A DNA stretch of 60,357 nucleotides from Alphaproteobacteria bacterium (lineage in GTDB: Bacteria; Pseudomonadota; Alphaproteobacteria; Rhodobacterales; Rhodobacteraceae). Numbering within the stretch: position 1 is the stretch's first letter; each line of letters begins with the position of its first letter. Below the pieces are notes generated by a model. It worked only from the letters and a program-made list of their open reading frames with translations. It was not told the origin of the DNA and did not search any database. The translations under genes and the position numbers were made by a program. Shown piece by piece: positions 10,074-18,324 of this stretch. The stretch is taken from assembly GCA_030433335.1 (NCBI GenBank), contig JAUILL010000022.1:1-60357 (forward strand), read 5' to 3'.

Positions 10074-11171
10074 ATGCAATTTGTCATTTTTATCGGACCA
10101 CACAAAGTCGGTTCGAGCCAGCTTCAGGACTTCCTCTACCGCAATTATGTGCGTCTGATTCAATCTGGAATCCTCTATCCGATGATCGAGGCTGAGGGTT
10201 TGTCCTTTATGGTCTCGAAGGCGATCATCGGTGACATCGACGACATTCCACTCCCTGTGAACGCCCGAGAGGCGCACAACGCTTTTGCCTACAAGATGAT
10301 CTCTGAAGTGGACGAAAACCGCTTCGTGCCTGCCAAGCACATGGGCCTGCCTCGGACACGGCAGATGTTCCGTGCAATCAAGAAGCAGATTGAATTTGTG
10401 CAGCCCGAGGCGGTCATCCTCGCCTCGGAAGTCTTTTCGACCTTTGGCGTCATCAGTCCGCGGCTGATCCAAACACTGCTCGACGAGTTCCCTGATGCGC
10501 ACTTTCGTGTCATTGCCAACCTCCGCCGAGTAGACAATTATCTGGCAAGTTGGCACGGCGAGCGGCTCAAGGCGGGCGAGCGTCTCCATCCTTTGGGCCG
10601 CGGTGGTTTGCAGTCCTATTACGACACCACGCACTTCGACTACAGCCAGATACTCGAGCCTTGGGTAAATGCTATGCCCGAAGCAGATTTTGTCTTGCGT
10701 GATTTTTCTGCGGTCAGAGCCGGTGGCACGATCGCTGATTTCAAAGAGCAGTCCTGCCTGAACTTCCCCAAGAACCTCACGACGCCCGCGCCGTTGAACC
10801 CCAGTATGCACCGTGGCGTGCAAGAGATTGTCCGCCGGGGCAACGCGCAACTCATGCCGGAAGTGGCAGAGAGTTTGAGAGATTTCCTAGAAGTGGTGAC
10901 CCCTGAGCTCGACCTTCCGCGTTCGATGGATATCGAGATGTATGGGAGCGATTTGCGGCGCGATATGTATGAGCGGTTCGAAGACGTTCACGACTTCCTA
11001 TGCGACATGACAGGCGAAACGCCGTTCTTTGCCAACCTTGAAAACATGCTCCGCGAGCGGCCCATTCCCGAGTTGGAGGCGACGGCCATCGCGGTGTCGA
11101 AGCTGCAGGGCCAGCTCAAGCGTCTACCTGACGATGATGCGCGGACGTTCCTCCAGAATTTCGCGCTGTAA
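10074..11171 (+). CDS. Sulfotransferase-like protein
   Basis: The 365-residue product starts MQFVIFIGPHKVGSSQLQDF. This glycine/serine loop after a hydrophobic strand matches the 5'-phosphosulfate-binding loop of P-loop sulfotransferases (HKTGTTxxQ in many relatives), with VGSS replacing TGTT. A later segment, RVIANLRRVDNYLASWH (about residues 145-160), resembles the 3'-phosphate-binding helix. This suggests a PAPS-dependent transferase acting on a glycan or other acceptor; the altered loop leaves activity uncertain. ATG 10074 is chosen over an upstream TTG because it places the loop at the usual position. It stands next to the polysaccharide genes and is convergent with the epimerase gene, whose stop is one base away. 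Confidence 0.6.
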   Translation: MQFVIFIGPHKVGSSQLQDFLYRNYVRLIQSGILYPMIEAEGLSFMVSKAIIGDIDDIPLPVNAREAHNAFAYKMISEVDENRFVPAKHMGLPRTRQMFRAIKKQIEFVQPEAVILASEVFSTFGVISPRLIQTLLDEFPDAHFRVIANLRRVDNYLASWHGERLKAGERLHPLGRGGLQSYYDTTHFDYSQILEPWVNAMPEADFVLRDFSAVRAGGTIADFKEQSCLNFPKNLTTPAPLNPSMHRGVQEIVRRGNAQLMPEVAESLRDFLEVVTPELDLPRSMDIEMYGSDLRRDMYERFEDVHDFLCDMTGETPFFANLENMLRERPIPELEATAIAVSKLQGQLKRLPDDDARTFLQNFAL

Positions 11172-11172
11172 G

Positions 11173-11997
11173 TCAGTCTGCGTGGTCCTTCCAGTCCTGA
11201 TATAGGGCCGCCGCAGTTGTCGCTTGCGGGATTGGAAGCGCACTCTGAACAAGCTTCTCGGTCGAGACTGTGGCGACCCGCAGAGCTCCGTGGGGTGCAT
11301 CGCGCCACTCGAACGAACGATTGGCGGCCTGCAGGATTTCCTCCATGTGAAGCGGTCTTGTTGAGCCGACATTAATCACGTCAGGGCAGGCGTCGAGCGG
11401 GCAAGTGACCGCGCACGCAATCAAGTCGGCGAGATCAGCGATCCCGACAAAGCTGCGGAGCGGACCTGTGCCATCGCTGAAACGATCCAATGTAACTTTA
11501 TCCGTTCCAGCAAGCGCACGGGATATCGCGTCGGCTCCGATCACGTTTGCAACGCGCAGGATAATGGGGCGAGGTCCTTCTGCCGACTGGAGATAAGCCT
11601 CCATTTCAGCCTTGGCTTGACCGTAACTGTTTGCCGGTGTGAGCGGCTGCGCCTCTGTCGCCTGATCGCAGTGTCGCCCGTAGACAGATTGCGTTGACAG
11701 GTGAATGACACGATCTGCTCCGGTCTCGGCCCCAAGCCGCTGTGCCGCTTGCGCGAGCGTGAGGTTTGCCCGTGTTTCCTCAAGCGTCCCGAAGCACACA
11801 CCCCAAAGGCCGATTACGGCGCGCGCCCGCGGCACGATAGGCGTCGATCCAATCTGCCACTCCTGCCAATCAGGGCCTGCCGAGCGCGCCACTGCGACAA
11901 CGGGAAAAGGAGGCTGCTTCCGGGACCAAGCCCGCAAGATGCGGCGTCCGACCTGTCCATTCGCACCCGTCACAATCACTGGATCTGAAGCAGTCAC
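11173..11997 (-). CDS. NAD(P)-dependent epimerase/dehydratase family protein
   Basis: A 274-residue extended short-chain dehydrogenase. The Rossmann loop VTGANGQVG is at the N-terminus and the catalytic Tyr-Lys pair is in NSYGQAKAEM (about residues 125-135), with Ser/Thr in HLSTQSVYG upstream. Such enzymes modify nucleotide sugars, fitting the adjacent polysaccharide export gene. Substrate is unknown. The start is GTG at 11997 or TTG at 12000; the AAAGG upstream is better spaced for GTG. It diverges from the Wza-like gene across 155 bases. Confidence 0.75.
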   Translation of the reverse strand: MTASDPVIVTGANGQVGRRILRAWSRKQPPFPVVAVARSAGPDWQEWQIGSTPIVPRARAVIGLWGVCFGTLEETRANLTLAQAAQRLGAETGADRVIHLSTQSVYGRHCDQATEAQPLTPANSYGQAKAEMEAYLQSAEGPRPIILRVANVIGADAISRALAGTDKVTLDRFSDGTGPLRSFVGIADLADLIACAVTCPLDACPDVINVGSTRPLHMEEILQAANRSFEWRDAPHGALRVATVSTEKLVQSALPIPQATTAAALYQDWKDHAD

Positions 11998-12152
11998 CAA
12001 ATATGCCTTTCTTTCGGAGTTTTTCCGCCAAATCGAGGGTTTCCCCGTGTCATGCGGGCATCTTTCTAAACCTGTTCGTAAAGCTTGTCTTGGACGATGC
12101 TGGAAAAAATGGCATCAACATCGCCAATTGTCAGAGGAATTAGGGTTCCATT

Positions 12153-13259
12153 ATGCTGCGTCTCGTTTTCAGCCTTGTTCTTGTTGCGGCCGTCGCAGGC
12201 TGTGCGGTGCCCCGCGGATCAGTGACAAAGGGCGAGATTCTAAGAGGCTCGAACAGCGAAGACGCCAGCTTTGAGGTCGTGGATCTGACGCCTGCGAGCA
12301 TGGCCATGGTCGAAAAATGGCCGCGCACGGGTGGGGGTCTGAAGCACGGTTGGATCGGCGGAAATCGTGGCGCCTCGAACTATGTCATTCGTTCCGGGGA
12401 CATTCTCTCGCTTAGCATTTGGGACAGCCAAGAGGACTCGCTGCTGACCGGCGCTGGTCAAAAGGAAGCGCGCGTTTCGCAGATTCGTGTGTCATCGGGG
12501 GGGAGTGTCTTTCTGCCATATGTCGGAAATGTGCAGGTCTCTGGTTTGACGATCGAAGCTGCGCGGGATGACATCGCCCGCCGGATGGAGACAATAGCGC
12601 CCTCTGTTCAGGTTCTGGTTTCGGCAGAGCCTGGGCAAAATAACATCGCCCGCGCAGTAGATGGTGTCACGGATCCGGGCTCATACCCCTTGCCGGACCG
12701 AAGCTATAGCGTCCTGAATTTGATCGCCGATGCAGGCGGTATTTCTAATTCAATCCAGAACCCGGTTGTGCGCCTCATGCGGGGTGGAGCGACCTACGAG
12801 GTGTTTGCGTCTGATTTGACCGAAAACGGTAACCTCGACACTGCCCTGCGCGGAGGTGACAAGGTGATGATCGCGGACGTTCCGCAGAACGTTGCTGTTA
12901 CAGGCGCGATTGGCCGAGAGGTACTGGTGCCGATCAAGCATCCTGTGACTGTACTCGAGGCCGTAACCACTGCAGGTGGCCTTGCCGATGCGCGGGCGAA
13001 CCCCAAAGGCTTGTTGGTTCTACGTCGCTATCCGCACACCGCAGTGCGTCTGGATACCCACGGACCCAGCAAGGATCTGGTGATCTTTGCGCTTGATATG
13101 ACGCGGGCCGACGGCCTGTTCGCGGCGCAAGAGTTCCAAGTTTACGCCGGAGACGTTGTTTACGCCTCGGATTCGCCTCTGGTGTTGATCAACAACTTCC
13201 TCGACGTCTTCCGTGCAAGTGGTGCGACTTACGCTCAAGCTAACAATCTGCTGAACTAA
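12153..13259 (+). CDS. Wza-type polysaccharide export lipoprotein
   Basis: Outer-membrane polysaccharide export protein of 368 residues. A lipoprotein signal (VLVAAVAGC, lipid on the Cys near residue 17) is followed by the Poly_export domain (about residues 75-165: YVIRSGDILSLSIWD) and SLBB-type beta-grasp repeats (VDGVTDPGSYPLPDRSYSVL; TGAIGREVLVPI). Proteins of this family form the channel for capsule or exopolysaccharide. It is close in type to GfcE, the Wza homologue encoded with gfcA-D in E. coli, and GfcA, GfcB and GfcD counterparts occur within 8 kb here. No Wzc-type tyrosine kinase, Wzx flippase or Wzy polymerase is in the window. A possible terminator hairpin (AATCGGT/ACCGATT, 13320-13339) follows. 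Confidence 0.9.
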   Translation: MLRLVFSLVLVAAVAGCAVPRGSVTKGEILRGSNSEDASFEVVDLTPASMAMVEKWPRTGGGLKHGWIGGNRGASNYVIRSGDILSLSIWDSQEDSLLTGAGQKEARVSQIRVSSGGSVFLPYVGNVQVSGLTIEAARDDIARRMETIAPSVQVLVSAEPGQNNIARAVDGVTDPGSYPLPDRSYSVLNLIADAGGISNSIQNPVVRLMRGGATYEVFASDLTENGNLDTALRGGDKVMIADVPQNVAVTGAIGREVLVPIKHPVTVLEAVTTAGGLADARANPKGLLVLRRYPHTAVRLDTHGPSKDLVIFALDMTRADGLFAAQEFQVYAGDVVYASDSPLVLINNFLDVFRASGATYAQANNLLN

Positions 13260-13406
13260 GGTAGCTTTCGTGGACAGGCGGTAGGTTGATCTAAATCCAC
13301 CGCCAATCCTCTGGTGAAAAATCGGTAAAGCCACCGATTGTAAAGGTGGACGCTTGTTTACTCCGGGTGCGTTTGCTTCGGGCATCGCAACCACGGAGAA
13401 ACCCCA

Positions 13407-14480
13407 ATGACCAGCGCGTCCCCCCGGCTCGATTTGCCGATGATCCAGCCGTCTCAGGCTCAGAAGCATGTCACACATAATGAGGCGATTCTCAGACTGG
13501 ATGGCGCAGTTCAACTGGTCCTGCAGAACCTATCGCTCGGCGAGCCGCCAGAGTCTCCGATTGTTGGGCACGCCTATTTCACTTCGGACGCGGCGACCGG
13601 AGCGTGGTCCTCTTTCCCTCGGATGGTCGCGACATGGACCGAGAGTGGCTGGATCTACCTGCAGCCCTCTGCGGGTTGGTTGGCTTGGGATAGTGCTGCA
13701 AACCGTGCCGTTGTGTACCAAAATGATGCGTGGTCGCCCCTGCCCATGGACCTGCAAAACCTGCCTTCGGTCGGGATCGGGGCGACCGCCGATGCTACCA
13801 ATCGGCTCATCGTTGCGTCGGAGGCAGCATTGTTCACACATGCTGGGGCGAGTCAGCAAATCAAGATAAACAAGGCAACGGAAAGTGATACAGGCAGTCT
13901 GGTGCTACAAACGAACTGGTCTGGACGGGCGGAGATTGGCTTGTGTGGTGACAACGCGCTCCACCTTAAGGTTTCCGATGGCTCATCGTGGTTCGATGCG
14001 TTGGTTTTCGATCCAACAAGCGGGATCGCCAGCGGTACTGCTGTTCAGGTGTCAGCGACGGATACAACGCAAGGCCGGCTGATGAGGGCGGATTATGGTT
14101 ATGGGCCCGGCAATATTCTTGGGCCTGTCTCGCTTGATGGTGTGACGCCGACGGGGGGAATCATCGAGCGGATCGACAGTGCGTCTGGCACTGTTGTTCG
14201 CTTCGCAGATGGCACTCAAATATGCTCTACGACGATGACTTTGGCAGGCGCAACAACGTCACTCGGGAATTTGTACTCTTCAGAAGCCGCGATTTGGACC
14301 TATCCTGCGGCTTTCTCGGAGGTACCTATCCTGTCATTCGAAGCGCATGGCGTATCGGGCGTTTGGGCCACCGGCGGCGATACCCTGCCGAGTGCGACAG
14401 AGGCGCCCGTTATGGCGCTGAGCGCGCTTTCAACGACCGCCTCGATTCAGATTGATTGCATAGCAGTTGGACGCTGGTAA
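13407..14480 (+). CDS. DUF2793 domain-containing protein
   Basis: A 357-residue protein with an N-terminal DUF2793 domain (about residues 5-110): LPMIQPSQAQKHVTHNEAIL and WIYLQPSAGWLAWD are its hallmarks. The domain occurs in alphaproteobacteria, often in phage-tail or gene-transfer-agent-like proteins and next to surface polysaccharide genes. The remainder is beta-rich, Ser/Thr/Gly-rich and low in charge, like tail-fibre or surface-binding domains. There is no Sec signal. No other phage structural gene lies nearby. Its stop is 3 bases from the stop of the convergent capD-like gene. Function is unknown; a role at the cell surface is a guess from context. Confidence 0.75.
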   Translation: MTSASPRLDLPMIQPSQAQKHVTHNEAILRLDGAVQLVLQNLSLGEPPESPIVGHAYFTSDAATGAWSSFPRMVATWTESGWIYLQPSAGWLAWDSAANRAVVYQNDAWSPLPMDLQNLPSVGIGATADATNRLIVASEAALFTHAGASQQIKINKATESDTGSLVLQTNWSGRAEIGLCGDNALHLKVSDGSSWFDALVFDPTSGIASGTAVQVSATDTTQGRLMRADYGYGPGNILGPVSLDGVTPTGGIIERIDSASGTVVRFADGTQICSTTMTLAGATTSLGNLYSSEAAIWTYPAAFSEVPILSFEAHGVSGVWATGGDTLPSATEAPVMALSALSTTASIQIDCIAVGRW

Positions 14481-14483
14481 GCC

Positions 14484-16367
14484 CTAGGAAATAAGCTGGG
14501 CGGTGGTCTGACCGCCGAAGTCGTCATCGGGCATTGACCATTTGAAAGCCGCCGCACGCGCTGCATCTGTATCTCCGGCCTCGATCGCGAGACGAAGGTC
14601 GTTCAGTGCAGACGCCACCTGAATTTCAGAAAGGTGGCTTTCACGCGCGCGAAGAATTTTTGGGTGGGGCGTGGTCAACATGTCCTGCCCAATTAGCAGT
14701 TCTTCGTGCAGCTTTTCCCCTGGGCGCAGGCCAATATAGCGAATCTCGATATCGCCATTCTTGTTATCGTTGTCGCGTACAGAGTACCCGGAAGCTTCGA
14801 TCATTTGGCGGGCGACCTGAGCGATTCGCACTGGCTGCCCCATGTCGAGCACAAACACGTCCCCGCCACGCGTGAACGATCCCGCCAACAACACCAAGCG
14901 GGAGGCTTCGGGAATCGTCATAAAGAAGCGCGTGACTTCGGGGTGTGTGACAGTCACCGGACCGCCCGCAGCAATCTGCTCTTCAAACAGAGGAATGATC
15001 GAGCCTGATGACCCCAGCACGTTTCCGAAGCGCACCATGGAAAAACGTGTCCCACCATTACGCGTCGCCAAATCCTGAATCACCAGTTCCGCCAGACGCT
15101 TGGACGCGCCCATCACATTCGAGGGGCGTACAGCCTTGTCTGTCGAAACCAGAATGAAACGTTCAACACCCACAGCACGCGCTGCCTCAGCAGTGATTTT
15201 TGTCCCGAAAACATTGTTCCAGAGACCTGCGATCTCATTGTTTTCCACCATCGGGACATGCTTGTAGGCCGCAGCGTGTAGCACGACTTGGACGCCCTTG
15301 CTGCGCATGACACGCTCCATGCCCTTCCGGTCGGTGACCGACAGCAGGATAGACGCGATTTTTATTTTGCGGTTAAGGGCGTTGAGCTCTTTGGAGATGG
15401 CGTAAAGCGCAAATTCACTGTGATCGACCAAGACGATCTTGCGCGGCTTGCAGGCGACGATTTGCCGGCAGAGTTCCGATCCAATCGAGCCACCGGCGCC
15501 AGTGATCATGACCACTTTGCCTGCATAGCTCTCGCCAGTTTGAGGGATCTGGTCTTCAAGACGTGCGCGGTTCAGCACTGCGTTTGCGTCAAAGCGTTGC
15601 TCTTCGTTTTCTGCAGACCGGTTCATCATGTCTGCAAAGGAGGGCAGAAGCCGCGTTTCGCAGCCCATTTCGTTGAGCCGACGTGAAATCTGGCGCTGGC
15701 GAGGTAGGCTGACTGACGGCATAGCCAAGATAACGCGATCTACCTGCATTTTATCGCAAAGAGATTTGATCTTGATCGGCGAGTGAACGCGCAACCCTGA
15801 AACGGTCTGGCTTTGGAGCGTTGGGTTGTCGTCAACGAAACCAATGATCTCTGTGGTGCGGTCTGTCTTGAGCGCAGCAGCAAGTTGCTGGCCTGTCTGA
15901 CCTGCACCGTAAATCACGATACGTAAACGATTGTCTCCGCGCCGATAGACTGCCAGTAGAACTTGGCGCGCCAATGCCCGTGCTCCGATACTCAGGAGGC
16001 TATTGCAGGCTGCTGTCGCGATCCAAGCGCGTAGCGGAATTTCGATTCCAAAAAGCTGAACAAGCGTGCCGCCGATCACGGCAACCGCCAGCGCAGCAAG
16101 TGAACTGAGCCCGGCGCATGCCATGTCATAGCTATTTAGTCGAACGTGGTGCAGTCCGAGAATCAGTGCGGCGCCCATTGCAACAATCGCTACACTTCCG
16201 AACATGAGCGCAGCTTCGATAACATTCTGGTTCGCAAGAACCCAAGAGAGGCCGACGATATGAAGCGCTAGGAGTAATGAAATAGGGGCGACCACAACGT
16301 CTAATGCAAGTATCAGGAGCGTTTTGTGGGCGCGGGTCATCCGCATTAGTAAATTGTAAAGTAGCAT
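14484..16367 (-). CDS. CapD/FlaA1/WbpM-type nucleotide-sugar 4,6-dehydratase/epimerase, membrane-bound
   Basis: A 627-residue inner-membrane protein. Four to five N-terminal membrane helices (about residues 10-125) precede a nucleotide-binding region (IVIYGAGQTGQQLAAAL) and a C-terminal dehydratase domain starting VVMITGAGGSIGSELCRQI (about residue 285), with the typical end IGLRPGEKLHEELL. Family members make 4-keto-6-deoxy UDP-sugars for O-antigen or capsule. It lies downstream of the initiating sugar transferase on the same strand (141-nt gap) and the two probably act on the same repeat unit. Start 16367 is kept; in-frame ATGs at 16346 and 16340 are alternatives. Confidence 0.9.
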   Translation of the reverse strand: MLLYNLLMRMTRAHKTLLILALDVVVAPISLLLALHIVGLSWVLANQNVIEAALMFGSVAIVAMGAALILGLHHVRLNSYDMACAGLSSLAALAVAVIGGTLVQLFGIEIPLRAWIATAACNSLLSIGARALARQVLLAVYRRGDNRLRIVIYGAGQTGQQLAAALKTDRTTEIIGFVDDNPTLQSQTVSGLRVHSPIKIKSLCDKMQVDRVILAMPSVSLPRQRQISRRLNEMGCETRLLPSFADMMNRSAENEEQRFDANAVLNRARLEDQIPQTGESYAGKVVMITGAGGSIGSELCRQIVACKPRKIVLVDHSEFALYAISKELNALNRKIKIASILLSVTDRKGMERVMRSKGVQVVLHAAAYKHVPMVENNEIAGLWNNVFGTKITAEAARAVGVERFILVSTDKAVRPSNVMGASKRLAELVIQDLATRNGGTRFSMVRFGNVLGSSGSIIPLFEEQIAAGGPVTVTHPEVTRFFMTIPEASRLVLLAGSFTRGGDVFVLDMGQPVRIAQVARQMIEASGYSVRDNDNKNGDIEIRYIGLRPGEKLHEELLIGQDMLTTPHPKILRARESHLSEIQVASALNDLRLAIEAGDTDAARAAAFKWSMPDDDFGGQTTAQLIS

Positions 16368-16508
16368 TTAAATTTTCCGGATGCCTGAACTTCAGACCAC
16401 GCAAACAATAAATCGAGAAACAGAGCTTCTCTTCCGATATACGCGAGTCTCTGTTTCGAAGCCACCTTACAAAGGCCGATTGCTCGCCAAAGCGCATATC
16501 TCCGGCGA

Positions 16509-17108
16509 CTATTTGCGCAAAACGGTCCTTTTGAGCAACCAAAGGTCCATGCAAAGGCTTCGGTTTTCTTGGTAAATCAAATCAAGAGTTGCCTTTCGCG
16601 GGACACAGCGCCGGGAGTAAACCGCATCTGTTTCCGTCGCGCTTCTGCAATTTTTGAGCAGCGATTCTTCGTGTTTATGAAAGAAAACCGTCGCTAAACC
16701 TGTGATTCCCGGCCTGGACCGAAGAACCTGATCGTATAGTTCGGGGAACTTTTCGACATACTGCCTCAGCGGTGGGCGTGGTCCGACAAAGCTAATGTCG
16801 CCTTTCAGAACGTTGAAGATCTGTGGGAGCTCATCTAGACGGAATCTGCGCAAGAACTTGCCCAACGGGAAAATGCGGGCATTTTTATCTCCGCCTGAGA
16901 CGCCGGTATCCTCTGTGACGACTTTCATTGTTCTGAATTTCAGCAGGGTGAAGCCGGTGGTAGCGTCTTTCATCCGTTCTGATCTGAAAAATGCCGGAGC
17001 ACCGTCGCTAACAAGAATTGCGATGTAAATCAGACAGATAAGCGGAAGAAGCAACGGCAGAAGTACCAAAGCAAGCGCCAGATCGAAAAGGCGTTTTGAG
17101 ATGGGCAT
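16509..17108 (-). CDS. Initiating sugar transferase (undecaprenyl-phosphate sugar phosphotransferase)
   Basis: Monotopic/polyprenol-phosphate hexose-1-phosphate transferase of about 199 residues that loads the first sugar on the lipid carrier. Visible landmarks are KRLFDLALALVLLPLLLPL (membrane helix), FRSERMKDATTGFTLLKFRTM, FLRRFRLDELPQIFNVLKGD and ISFVGPRPPL, then RPGITGLATVFFH. This is the short, catalytic-core form without the N-terminal helical bundle of WbaP-type enzymes. Start 17108 puts the first residues just before the membrane helix; in-frame starts at 17186 and 17354 exist but add a tail that does not resemble the family. It diverges from the small exported protein gene at 17332. 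Confidence 0.88.
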   Translation of the reverse strand: MPISKRLFDLALALVLLPLLLPLICLIYIAILVSDGAPAFFRSERMKDATTGFTLLKFRTMKVVTEDTGVSGGDKNARIFPLGKFLRRFRLDELPQIFNVLKGDISFVGPRPPLRQYVEKFPELYDQVLRSRPGITGLATVFFHKHEESLLKNCRSATETDAVYSRRCVPRKATLDLIYQENRSLCMDLWLLKRTVLRK

Positions 17109-17331
17109 TGGAGGTAAATCCAAAAAGTTGGAGGAAAGCGCCACCGAGAAGGTCGCGGCGAATGAGCCGTGTCCTTGTTGCATCATTCCTGTTCGAATTT
17201 GCAACACTTGGATGAGTGATGCGGGCCGACCGGCAAATGGGACTGGAAAAATACACCATGGTGTGCCACCTCTTAGACTAGACCTGTTTGCGTCTGGGGC
17301 GAACGGGCCCTCATGCTTTGGAGATAGCAAG

Positions 17332-17580
17332 ATGAAGAAGTTTATTACCCTCACCGCAGTAGCTGCTCTGGCAGTTTCAACCTCGACCGCAGCTGTTGCT
17401 CAAACTGAAAGCGGTATGGGTGGCGCAAGCACCAAACTTAGCGCGATGTCGGCAACTGTAACCCCCGGCATGGCAGCAGCCATCATCGGCGGCCTGGTTG
17501 TTCTGGGTGTTGCTCTGGGCGGCAAGGACAGCGATTCGGACGACGACTCGTCGGCGACCACTTCGACCACTACCAACTAA
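17332..17580 (+). CDS. GfcA/YjbE-like small exported protein
   Basis: An 82-residue product, with GGAG 8 nt before the ATG at 17332. It has a clear Sec signal (residues 1-23, cut after AAVAQ or nearby), a short Ser/Ala/Met linker, one hydrophobic Gly/Ala/Val stretch (AAAIIGGLVVLGVALGG, about residues 47-63) and an acidic, Ser/Thr-rich tail ending SATTSTTTN. This layout matches E. coli YjbE and GfcA: a small exported protein with a hydrophobic Gly/Ala patch and a Thr-rich C-terminus, encoded with YjbF/GfcB and YjbH/GfcD. Here yjbF and yjbH lie just downstream on the other strand, which strengthens the call. Identity is low, so it is inferred from composition and context. A strong terminator follows. 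Confidence 0.65.
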   Translation: MKKFITLTAVAALAVSTSTAAVAQTESGMGGASTKLSAMSATVTPGMAAAIIGGLVVLGVALGGKDSDSDDDSSATTSTTTN

Positions 17581-17600
17581 TTCTAGCTGGTTTGGTTTCA

Positions 17601-17632
17601 AAAGGTGCGGTCATTTGGCCGCGCCTTTTTTA
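17601..17632 (+). terminator. Terminator of the GfcA/YjbE-like gene
   Basis: AAAGGTGCGG and CCGCGCCTTT pair over 10 bp (one wobble), with an 8-nt loop and a following T run. It separates this gene from the convergent yjbF. Confidence 0.85.
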
Positions 17633-17661
17633 TTCCGTGGGTTTTCATTTTCGTGCCAAGT

Positions 17662-18324
17662 TCAGTGGCGTAAGTACTCTATCGTAAGATGGCCATTTTC
17701 ATCATTTAGCCATTGTTCTGAACGCAGCAGCACGTTGCTGCCGGGAACGTACTCATAAATGTTCTTGAAGGATTTCCCTGGTGTCGTGCAGTTTTCCGTC
17801 ATCTGTTCGGCGTCGCTGGCGCTCAGTCGGCAATCATACATCACAGAAATTTCGTGCCCTTCGGCGTCGAGTGTACGTAAAACGCGTTGGTAATCCCCGC
17901 TGGTTCGACTTTCTAGCAGCTTCGGCAGTGGCCCGTTTTGCGATGACATCAGGTCCGAACCCAACCGCCTTGTCTCTGCGAGAACCCCGCCTTCGAGGGT
18001 AATCGTCACTTCGTGACTAGAAGCAAAGACACGATAGTCTCCTACCCCTGCACTCAGAGCGTAAAAGTCGGCCTCGTCTGTTTTACGTCTGCTGACCAAG
18101 ATAATCGGCAGTGGCACCGACTCCAAAACAGTGGGTGTAAGAGCTCTGATGTCACTGATCGTGGGACTTTTCTCTCCGCTATCGCGTGTTACTTTTTGTT
18201 TAAGCGTCGTATACGCAAGTTCGAAGAGCTCGCGTCGCGACTCTTGCCGTCCAGTTGTTCCGCAAGCACCCAAGACGCCAAGGCCCAAGAGCGCAGCTAG
18301 TATCAATTGCGCGCCGCGTTTCAT
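17662..18324 (-). CDS. YjbF/GfcB family lipoprotein
   Basis: A 220-residue lipoprotein: signal peptide with lipobox LGVLGAC (Cys near residue 21), then the YjbF/GfcB domain (ESVPLPIILVSRRKTDEADF; YSALSAGVGDYRVF). In enterobacteria the yjbEFGH and gfcABCD operons promote production of an extracellular or group 4 capsular polysaccharide; the exact biochemical step of the lipoprotein is unknown. Its ATG overlaps the stop of yjbH by 4 bases, so both are translated from one mRNA, with yjbH first. A YjbG/GfcC gene is absent from this locus. Confidence 0.85.
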   Translation of the reverse strand: MKRGAQLILAALLGLGVLGACGTTGRQESRRELFELAYTTLKQKVTRDSGEKSPTISDIRALTPTVLESVPLPIILVSRRKTDEADFYALSAGVGDYRVFASSHEVTITLEGGVLAETRRLGSDLMSSQNGPLPKLLESRTSGDYQRVLRTLDAEGHEISVMYDCRLSASDAEQMTENCTTPGKSFKNIYEYVPGSNVLLRSEQWLNDENGHLTIEYLRH

